DNA of 64,000 nucleotides from Acidobacteriota bacterium (GTDB lineage: Bacteria; Acidobacteriota; Holophagae; Holophagales; Holophagaceae): contig JACPYP010000011.1 in the NCBI GenBank assembly GCA_016195985.1, positions 1-64,000 of the forward strand. Direction: 5' to 3'. The position numbers and the translations under genes are program-made. This document shows positions 1 through 10,100 of the stretch, in pieces; the stretch's first letter is position 1; the number at the start of each line of letters is the position of its first letter. The notes beneath the pieces are model-generated. The model was not told where the DNA came from, did not search any database, and was given only the letters and a program-made list of their open reading frames with translations.

Positions 1-89
1 GTCGTCTTCCCCTGAATGATCTCCAACACCAGGGCCGCCTTCCGGCGGGCTGTCCACCGTTTGATCTCGTCGTCCATTGGTCCACTCAT
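1..89 (-). CDS. IS3-type transposase OrfA, N-terminal part (runs off the window)
   Basis: The first 29 codons of a transposase begin at the ATG whose complement ends at base 89 and continue out of the window. The peptide starts MSGPMDDEIKRWTARRKAAL and goes on with VLEIIQGKT. This lysine/arginine-rich opening is typical of the small helix-turn-helix protein (OrfA, DUF1153-like) of IS3-type elements, which binds the element's ends. An AAGGAG ribosome binding site lies 8 bases before the ATG. The family call rests on this short N-terminus only; the catalytic part is outside the window. Confidence 0.65.
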   Translation of the reverse strand, partial: MSGPMDDEIKRWTARRKAALVLEIIQGKT

Positions 90-141
90 TTGGGGGTCTC
101 CTTTGAGTATCCCCTGAGCAGCTTTTTAGTGGGTCATTACA
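1..141 (-). mobile_element. Terminus of an insertion sequence
   Basis: The transposase start is preceded, going outward, by about 50 non-coding bases that end at a TGTAATGACCC terminus (complement of bases 131-141). IS3-type elements characteristically begin with TG and carry short terminal inverted repeats, so I place the IS boundary near base 141. The other end and the target duplication are not visible. Confidence 0.5.
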
Positions 142-195
142 CCCCCGCGATGACGGGGGGGCTCACGACTGGGAAAAACGGCACGGTGAAAAGCA

Positions 196-217
196 GAAAG
201 GGGCCGAGGCCCCTTTC
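196..217. terminator. Perfect 10-bp hairpin, terminator of the minus-strand pair
   Basis: GAAAGGGGCC and GGCCCCTTTC are separated by two bases, giving a perfect 10-bp stem. On the minus strand it lies about 100 bases after the stop of the Sel1-like gene and is followed by a pyrimidine-rich run. It fits an intrinsic terminator for the 1-11 kb minus-strand transcript. The rest of 142-319 shows nothing else I can support. Confidence 0.6.
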
Positions 218-319
218 TTGAATTGCCGAAAAACGGGAGATGTCTTCTCTCGAACTCCGGAAGTAAGGTGGGAAAGGGAAAATGGCATTGGGTTCAACAA
301 ACATTGGGTCTTGGCGAAC

Positions 320-1114
320 CTACTTGATTTGATGGGGGTGGATTGGAAAAATGGCCGTTTCATCCTCCCCACAATGTTTGGCCAACAAATCGATCCACTC
401 CTGAGCCTTTATCAAGTCTTGTGTTAATCCAATTGATGGTTTGCCATAAATGTACGCATTACATACCAAATGAAGCGAAGTGCAGTTCCCTTTGAGGGCT
501 TGCGCCTTTACCAATTCAAATCCTTCCAATTTTTCAGAGATGGACTCTCCATTATGAAAAATTGTCAGGGCCAATTCGAGGGGGGCATCGGGGTGACCTG
601 CTTCGGATGCGCGACGAAGCCAATAAATTCCGTCCTGAAATTTGGCGATCTTCATTTTTTTAAATGTCTGCATTTCTGAACCGAGCATGTACATGGATTC
701 CACATCCCCTTCCTGGGCCCACGAAAGTAGGCGCTCGTGAGCCTGTTTGATCCGGTCCTTGTGGCTCAGAACCCCTGGTGCAAGCATGGGTCTAGTTCCA
801 GAAGGGGCGATCGCGGGTGCCTCTTCCTTTGCAAGCCTAAAGAGCGCGGGTCCGTACCCTAGTTCTGCCGATTTAGATAGCCACCTTCGATATTCCTCTT
901 TACTTAGTGTCGGGGATTTTTTCAAAACTTGGAACATGGCCCGAGGATCACCTGATTCAGCTTGGTGGCGAACTTGGGCCAATTCTTGGGAGGATGCATT
1001 AGGAAGTCCCTTGCTCTGTGCCTGGACAGGCCCAACGGCCAAAATCATTAACACCGTGGCCAAACCTAACTTCAGATTGAACAGATATCGCTCAAATGCC
1101 AAATTCGTCGTCAT
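320..1114 (-). CDS. Exported Sel1/TPR-like repeat protein
   Basis: A protein of about 264 residues. The chosen ATG (complement ends at 1114) follows a GGAGG site and begins MTTNLAFERYLFNLKLGLAT, then a hydrophobic stretch ending VGPVQAQ: a plausible signal peptide with cleavage after AQA/AQS. The mature part holds Sel1-type helical repeats: a G-DP/DV-x-A/S-M-x-x-L pattern recurs (AESGDPRAMFQVL, AQEGDVESMYMLG, SEAGHPDAPLELAL). Sel1 repeats usually mediate protein contacts, often in the cell envelope. The start lies one base after the stop of the giant upstream gene, so the two are translationally coupled and perhaps functionally linked. No catalytic motif is seen; the exact role is unknown. 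Confidence 0.7.
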   Translation of the reverse strand: MTTNLAFERYLFNLKLGLATVLMILAVGPVQAQSKGLPNASSQELAQVRHQAESGDPRAMFQVLKKSPTLSKEEYRRWLSKSAELGYGPALFRLAKEEAPAIAPSGTRPMLAPGVLSHKDRIKQAHERLLSWAQEGDVESMYMLGSEMQTFKKMKIAKFQDGIYWLRRASEAGHPDAPLELALTIFHNGESISEKLEGFELVKAQALKGNCTSLHLVCNAYIYGKPSIGLTQDLIKAQEWIDLLAKHCGEDETAIFPIHPHQIK

Positions 1115-1115
1115 T

Positions 1116-4100
1116 TCAGTAGGCCTCCATTTTCCCTTGGGGAAGGATGTGGATGTGGCTGTCATGACCACCACTGTTATCAGGTTTTATTGAATCTTTA
1201 ACCCCTTGTGTTTGATCCCATTCACCCAGAGGAACGGTGTTCCCATCCATCAGATCTACTTGGAATTCAGTGAGGTCCAGATTTGCTCCTGGCCGGTCCG
1301 TGACTCCATCCCAAAGTAAGTCCCGAACGGCGGAATGGAATACGGCATCGGTGCTGAAAATATAAGTGTTTGTGGGCTGGTCATATACTACATTGCTATC
1401 CCTAAGGTAAAATCCTGAGCCAATGTAACTACCATCCGCTTTCCAATTTGTGGTGGTAACTGCCGCTAATCGGTCCAATCCTTGACGCGCAGAATAGATC
1501 CAGGCTGCAAGTTTTGTTTTTGCAGGTCCACTCACTGCTGGGTCTGTATTCAGTGCCTGATTGAAAATTCCTCTCACCGTCGAATCCATGAAAACCGTTC
1601 CCGATTGGCTTGGGTTTCCATTCGCCAATGCAGGTGCGAGTTCCCTGTAGCCCATGTGGTAGATGTCGAATGCCTCTCCTCTTAGGTGTTCGGCATGGTG
1701 AGGAGTGTTCCGCCCATGTTCCAGGGTAATTTCGTTGACAGGCCCAAGCAGGGTTGCATTATTCACCGAGCCAAGGGCGCTCGCATTTCCCATCACCCAA
1801 GAAAGCATCGCCGCGTTGGTCTGCATCTTTACCAGGGGACTTCCCAATCCAAAGGTGTAGGGCATGAAATCTCGTGCGTTATAGGTCGGCACTAAGTTCG
1901 TTGCCCCAGAGGAGTTGAAATCCAGGTACTGATTCACCTTGCCCTCGAATGTGTACCAAAGACGGAAGCTATAGGCCATGCGTCCATCAGGGGCGGGAAC
2001 CAGATTGACCCCGGAAGGTGTACCGTCAGGCCCATACACAACTACCCTCCCATAGGGAATCTGCGATGGTTGCGTCATGGTTACGCGAACCTTGTAATAC
2101 AGATACTTATCCAAATCAATCCAATTGGTCGCCGTCAGCCATGCTAGGCGGGTGCTTTCTCGGCTGGCTTCGTTGGGGATGGAAGACGCCGAAAATCCAT
2201 CCAAAGCGTTCTGCTGTGAATCGTACTCCACATGGGTGGGATTCCTTGGATTGGAGTCCAGGAAAAAGGTGCTCGATGTCGCCAAGGGTTCTGGGGATGT
2301 CAGAGTCCCAAGGACATCCTGCACATACTCGTCTTGATGAAGGTAATCCACATAGAACCGGAGCCTCACAGAGATCCCCGTCACCTGGCCTTTCCCCGGC
2401 ATGCTGTCCTTTGGAACACGGAGCACATAGTAACGATGCCGCCGATTGACATCCCCCTGCATCGGGATAGAGATCCGGGCCTTGGCGGGACGACCATTCC
2501 CGTCGAGACAGGCTTTGAGAGTCCCTCCCGAATATTGAAGCGCGGGCTCCTCAGGATATGTTTCAATCTCGCCACCAACATTGACTACGCCAAATACTGT
2601 GGTCGATGTTGTTGAGGATGTGGTTGCGGCAGCCGCATTCAGTCCCCGATTAGCGGCCAATTTCAATTTCCCACCACCACCCATCAGCGAAGCCTGAGCA
2701 GTGGGTGCATCAGAGGTGATCTGAATTCCGGTGATAAACACATTCCCGTCTGGCTGTAATGCCAACTTTGGATCTTGGAGCCCATAGCCCAAGTCATCCA
2801 TGACGCGCCAGGTATTGGTGTCGGGATCGTAGAGTTCTGTTTCAGTCGGGAATCCCTTCTGATAGGCCGTGCCTGATCCATCCATGGTTTGGAAGGTGAA
2901 CCCACCCACCACAAGCACCTGGCCGGTGGGAAGAAGCAGAGAGGCGTGGCCTGATCGGGGCCATTTCATGCTCGCGGCTGCGGTGAAGGCATTGGTCTTC
3001 GGATCGAAGATTTCCACCGTGTTTGTAGGAGCGTAGTAATCATTCCCATTGATATGCGCCACTGCGGTGGAGGCACCCCCGGCGATGAGTACGCGTCCAT
3101 CCGCGAGGGTTGTGGCGGTGGCAGCCGCCCGTTTATTAATCATTTGGCCGACCGGCGTAAATCCGGACTGCGGATCATAGAGGGTGGCGCTGTTATCAAA
3201 ATTGGCGTCAGGCGTTGGGGGCAGAGGGTATTGCCCGATCCACCCGCCCAAGAGAAGGGCCCTTCCATCCTGCAGGGTCGTTGCGGCGGCATCCTGCCCG
3301 ATTCCCAAATAGGAGCCAGGAACCGCAAGGTTCGGAAGCCCGATGCCAGAGGTTGAGAGGGCGCTGAATAGCCCACCGACTGAATCGAAGAGCGTCACAG
3401 TGCTATGCGCAGCATCCGGCGCATCTCCTCCCGCCAAAATGGCTTGTCCATTCCCTAATGAGGCGCTTGTTCCGGCGACGTGATATGCCCTGGCCCCCAT
3501 CCAGCCCGGAACGGGTAAATCCACTGATGGGCCTGGAAGGTTTTGGAATGTTCCACTCACTGGGTCATATACCTGAGCAAAAGGCAGAGGTGTCCATGTT
3601 GTCGGAGCGGGTAATGCATCATTAGACCAATGGCCCACCCCGTTGGCAATAAGCACACGGCCATCCTTCAGCAGTGTGGCCGTATGGCCGCTGCGACCTG
3701 CCGAAACAGACATAGAAATAGCCTGCCCCTTTTCATCTATGACAGTGTAGTGGGTTTCCACCATCGATCCGGTGGGTGAAAAGGTTTGAGTGCCAGGGTC
3801 ATAGAGGTAGCAATCACTCCGATAATTGGCGCCATCCCAGCCGCCCGCGATGAGGATCTTGCCGTTCGGAAGAGCCGTGACCGAATAGCCTTCCCTTTTC
3901 AGGGCGGCCGGCGCTTTGTCCTCAAGGGTATCGACGCTCGATGTGACGATCACGGCGGCGGAGCCCTGGTATGCGCCGTTCGCGAGGCTGGTTGCCTTCA
4001 CCTCGTAGGTTCCAGGACGGGTAGCGACAAAAACACCTTGAGAATCGATGGCGGCTTTGGAATCTGTGGCGACGCTCCAGGTGACGGACTGATCGGCCAG

Positions 4101-7100
4101 ACCGAACACGGTGGCGTTGAAGGCCTGGTAGGTCCCCGACCGGACCTGGCTGAGGCCCGGAGTCACCCGGACGCCATTCATGATGGGTGTCACCGGTGTC
4201 GCAGGTGTGAGGGGACCTCCGCCGTTCGAGTTGATCACAACGACGGCCGCGCTGGCCGTGACGGCGCTATCGAGGTTGCTCACCCCTTTGACCGTGAAGG
4301 CTCCCGTGGTGTTTGGGGCCTTGTAGATCCCATCCGGAGTGATGGTTCCTCCATTGGGTTCGACGACGCTCCAGGCAATGCCCCCGGCTGTCGCTGCGGA
4401 CTGGAACTGATAGGAGCCCGAGACACCCAGGACAACCCGGTTCGGTGCGATCAAAATGCTGGGCGGTCCAACCACCACGGTGGCCGAGGCCGTCACCGTG
4501 GGGTCGAGGTTGCTGGTCAAGACCACAGTATAGGTTCCGGGTCTGGCGGGCGGAGAGAAGCGGCCATCCGCTTGGATGGTTCCTCCACCTGGAGCTGACC
4601 ATGCCACGCCTCCGAAGGTGGCACTGCCTGTGAATTGAAACGACCCTCCAATGTTCATTTCCAGGTAGTCGGGGACAACGCTCAACGAAAGAGGCGTCAC
4701 GAAAACCTGCGCATGGGCGGTCAGGCCAGGGAACTGAATGCTTTCCACGACGATCTGGTCCGTCCCCACCTGATCTGGCGCGGTGTAAATGCCATCCGGG
4801 GATATGGTGCCACCGGATCCTCCAGGAAGAACGCGCCAATTAAACAGCTGGTCGGTGGTTGTATCCAAGGCAGCCGAGAATTGAATCCGGCCACCCGGTT
4901 TGACTTTGGTGGTTTCGGGAGAAATGCTCAATTGCGGCATCTTCAACACGGTCACAGTGGCGGAGGCGGCATGACCTCGTCCGTCTGTGGCCTTAAGCAG
5001 ATACGTTCCTTCGCGATGGGCGAGAAATACACCGGAGGCGGGGTCGTAGGTGGCATTCGGAGAATCCAAACTCCAGCTGAGCGCGTCCCCGGCCTGGCAT
5101 GACCCTCTGATGATGATTGGCGTATCAATGGTTGTCTGCGACTTAAACGGAGTGATCGTGATGTCGTATGGATAGGTGAATGCGAAAGCGGTACCTGGCT
5201 GCATTGACTGAGTGGAGTAATCAAACGGCCCGATTTCCGGCCAATAGATTTGCCCGTTTTGAAGCAGGGTGGAGGCAACAAAATCCGTAAAACCGACCTG
5301 GGGCTTAAAAACACTGTTTACGACGACGGCGGGGGTTTCCATGGAAAGGAATTCGTGCGTGCTCGGATCGTAATATTGTGTGTCATTGGTATCAGACCAG
5401 CCCATCTCACTTACGAGACTGATGAGCCCGTTGGGGAGAGCATGGGCATTCAAGAGGCCGGCCCCATTGACATGGGCTCTTGAACCCTTCAGCTGTGTCA
5501 AGCGGTTTGCCGCCGGGTCGAATTCAGCGAGGGGAAATACCCAAGGGGTGCCTCCATCGGATGATCGGGCCATATAGAAAAAGAGCACATGGCCGTTCTC
5601 AAGGAGAACAGGATAGCCAGGGGAGGCGTTGGCGCCGGTGAGGTAAGCGAGGTCCAGCCAAAGCGGGTCGAGGCTTGCGCCACAAATCAAATCCTTGAAA
5701 TCGCCAATGACTTGAAAGGAATTATTCGATGGATCAAACACCTCAAGGGCGGTCGGCCGAGAACCTATCGGGTCGCCTTGGGGCAATGATATGCCGCCAG
5801 AAATGAGAACGCGGCCATCCTGGAGCAAGGTGGCAAAGTGCTGCATGCGCGGAACCGATATTTGACCAGGCAGCAACTGCCAAGGTGACGATGCTCTTGA
5901 ATTAGGCATGGATGTCACTGCCTTCGGGTCGAAAATCCAGCCACGCGCGGTGGTGGTTCTGGGGTGAAGCCACCCATTGCCTCCTCCATGACCTGGAACT
6001 TGCCCGCCCATGATCAGTATGCGTCCGTCCCGAAGGGTGGTGATTGAGTTTGAGACCATGCGCTTGTCGGGTTCGGAAACATCGAGGAAGGCCTGGCGCT
6101 GCGGGTCGAACAAGTACCAGGCGAAAGACAGTGGGGGATCTATCTCGCCGGTTATGTACTCGCCACCTCCAACCAGCGCCCTGCCGTCGGGAAGCGCGGC
6201 AGAAGCGGGGTTGGCAAGGTTTCCGGAACATGGGCCTGCCACCACGGTGGAAATGCCCGTCTTCGGTTGGAACACGTTGGCAAGCAAGCGCTGACATTGA
6301 TCATTGGACCCCGATTCTGAGGCCTGAATGATCTCGCCGTTGGAGATGGTAATGGATTGATTGGTGATAAACCCAAACTCGTCAGTGACAGTCAGGACAA
6401 ATGTCCAGGTTTGCCCCGCCGGAACCTTAATCGGCGCACCGCTAAGGACCGGGCCGATGCCATGATCGATCGTTCCGCTCCCATGGCTGAATTCAGGCAG
6501 GAGGGTCACACTTCCATCGCCTGAAACCGTTGATCCGGTGGCCGCGAAACGTTGAATGGAGGGTAAGGCTGGATTGGTGTAGCTGACTCCGAATGAAATG
6601 ACACGTCCATCCGGACTTAAAACTGAACTGGGGATCGCGTGGTTTGGAGCGACTGGACCGATTTTCGACACTAGGCCGGGCAAGTAGACCGGCATATATA
6701 CCGATTTTGAAACGCTGACTCCATAGTCATTGGTCACGGTCAGGACATAGGTCCTGCTGCCTCCTGGCGTGACGGGCAGCGATGTTCCACTCTGAACGCG
6801 GATGGGCGCCCCGTTCATTCCGGATATCACGCCTGTGCCGTTGGAGAAGACAGGCAACAGATTGAACGAGTCGCCGAGGCCAATCCTGGGGAGATCCGCC
6901 GTGAAGGATGTGATGGTGGGGCGAAGGATGTCAACCACAGCGCTGCTGTAAGAGTTGCCATATTCGTTGGTGGCGATTAAAAAATTGACACCATCCTCGT
7001 TCGGAAGCGCTTGCAGGCTTGATTGTCCGGTTACATTCATGCCGTTGACCACTAAGGTGGCGGCTCCGCTCACAATCCAATTAAAGCTGATTTCCCGTCC

Positions 7101-10100
7101 TTCCAATACTTGGGTTGGACTTGCGCTGAATGATTCAATCGTGGGCGCTCCTGGATCATTCACAGAAATGATCGCAATGGCGACTTTGCTGGGATCCGCG
7201 TTGCTCGCGGCTTGAATTCTATAGATGCCGGAAAAAACTGGATGAAAGGTCGCTCGGTTGTCTTGTGAGCTCAGGCTTTCGGATCCCCAATCGTCGATGG
7301 ACCAAGACACGCCTTGGTCTTCGGTACCGCTCACTTGGGCCGTAAAACTTCGGCTTTCGCCCACCAGCATGGTGGCATTGGTTGGAGTGATGGATATGGA
7401 AATGAGCGGATTGGCTGCATTCACCTGAACGGTGGCCGTGCCTGTCCGGCTGGGATCCCTTGGACAGGTGGCGGTTACGAAGTAGATCCCGGGAGCCATT
7501 GGAGCCAGGACATTCCCATAGTCAACGCTGCCCGTTCCATCCGAGATGCTCCAGGCAACCTGCGGGCCTTCTCCTCTTGGGTAGACCGGCTCTCCACCCA
7601 GCGTGGCTTTCAGGAGGCAGGTGCCGCCAGGGCTGAGATACACCTTTTCTGGAATGACGGCTACGGCATCGAGATCGGATGGCGAAACAATGATCGAAAG
7701 CTCTTTCGCGGTCTGCAACCCGGTTGGGCCCGTGACGGTCAGGCGGAATGTCATCGATGATCCCGGCTCGACCACCACGGGAGAACCGCTGGAAACAGAG
7801 CCGACTCCCTGGTCAATGGAACCCGCTCCGCCCGAGAAAAGAGCTGTCAGTGTTGTCTTGCTGCCAGGTTCGATGGAGCTCTTCGAAACGACAAAAGCCT
7901 TGATCTCAGGCGGTGTCGAAATGGCGACGGTCCTGCTGCCGTGAAGCGCGATGCCGTCTGCATCCGTCACGGTGCACTCAATGACGGCCTCATTTTGCGC
8001 CAGGACGGAGAAATGAATGGAGTTGGTGCCATTTCCGCTGACGATGGTCCCTCCGCGAACCATCCAGGCGTAGGTGCAGCCTGCTTGAAGCGGGACACTC
8101 GCGGTGATGTCGGAACTTCCAGGCAAAGTCCAGTCCGGCGCGGAAATCGTCGAATTGGGTCCAACTTTAATCGTCAGCTCCGAGCTGGCGGCGCTGCCGA
8201 GTGCATTGGTTACCGTGAGCTTATAGGTAGTCGTTTGGCTGGGGGACACTGTCACGGGGACGTCGCTGGTGATCGGTTGCGAACCGGGCTCCAGGATCCC
8301 CGTGCCGCCGGTGTAGGTCGCGGTGATCGTGGTACTCGCCCCATGACCGATGGTGCTCTGCGCGGATGAAAAACCGGAAACGGCTGGCAGTGGGATGGAC
8401 TGGATGCTTTTTACACCGGTAACGGTTTTCTGGAGCATGTTCGTCACGACACACTGAGCCTCCATTGTTCCAGCTGCGCCTGCGATGAAGGTCATCTGGT
8501 TGCTGGTCGCCCCGGATGCCATGGTGCCGCCCGTCAGGCTCCAGGAATACGTGCATCCCTCCTGCGCCGGCACGGAAAGTGCCATGCCCGCGCTCCCACT
8601 CTGAACGATGTCGGGGCCAGTGATGACGGCGATAGGTGAAGGGACCACGGTTACGGTCGTGGACGCTGAAGCGGTGCCAGCCACGTTGTTGGCCGTAAGC
8701 GTGTACGCCTTCGTGGCAGCAGGGGTCACGACTCTCGACGACCCTGTGACCGGTCCGATTTCATTGATGTTCAGGTCGGAGGCGTTCGAGACGACCCAGC
8801 TCAAGTTGACGTCTTGGCCAGGAGAGACGGAGGTTGGCGTGGCGGTGAAGCTGACAATGACGGGCAGGGCTGGGGCGGAAGCGGGGGTGACGAGAATGCC
8901 TGTGCTGGTGGATTTGGTTGGATCATCAACGGCCGAGGCGCCGATGATGTGGACTTCGTTTGGGGTCGTGACGGACGCGGGTCCGGTCGGGATATAGGCG
9001 CCGGGATTGGCTCCATTCGATGCCATCACGCCCCATACGGAGATCCAGGATGATCCGTCGCCAGCGTATGAAAGCGTGCCAATCGACTTGGCGGCCATGA
9101 CCATCAGGGTGGTGGCCGCAGGCGAGGGAAGCGCGTTCCCGGTGACCAAAGTGATGAACCAGAACCCGATCTTATGGTCCACGACACTATAGTTTTTCAG
9201 CCCGGAGGGATTGGTCAATGTGCCGGTCGCCGGATTGAAGTATATGGATGGGTTCCCGCCTGAAGCCCATGTCGATGAAGAACCTGTGAATTGGAACAGC
9301 ATGATCCGGTTCTGAAGCTTCGGAACCCATAGGGTTGCTACGAGACTCCCGTCGGGTGGTGGAAGCAGTTCTTCGGAATTCTGAATGCAATGAAGGCCGT
9401 TGGTCGTGGACTCTATGACATGGCAGAGCGTTGATTTGCCATCGGGCGAAGGAAATCCGCCCATGACGTTCGAGACACCCGTCCTTTGCCATTGGGTGGA
9501 TTGAGTCAGGTCTTCCGAGAACGGGATCAAATTCGTGTGGCTTGCCAGTGTAAGGGGAGGAAGGTATTTCCCTTCTGCATTGATCGTTCCCACCGATGAA
9601 TGACCGCCGCTGATTCCATCGACATACCAAGAGGTGGAATTCGTTGCCCCGCCCGTCACCGTGGTCGAAAACTGAACACTGCTGTTTGATGGGATTGTCG
9701 GGTTTGAAGGATTAATGGGTTCAATGGCCAACGGTTGGGATGATATCGACACAGATGTTGCTGCCGTCTGGCTTCCTTGGGCGTTGGTTGCCACGAGCGT
9801 ATAGGTTGTATTGGAGCTTGGAGAGACCACTCGCGATGTCCCCGTGACGGTCCCAATTCCGGAAATCGTCAAACTTGTCGCGTTGGCTGTCGACCAGCTC
9901 AATGTCGTGCTGCCGCCTGGGTCTACGGTTGGAGGATTGGCGACAAAACTGGCGATGGATGGCAGCGGCGAATCAGAGACTGGCTCTACGCTGATGGTTG
10001 TGCTTGCGGATTTTGCTGAATTTTCTGTGGAAACCGCGCTGATGATGTGGATCTCCCGGGCCGTTGTCACTGCCGTCGCGCCGGTCGGGATATAGGCTGC

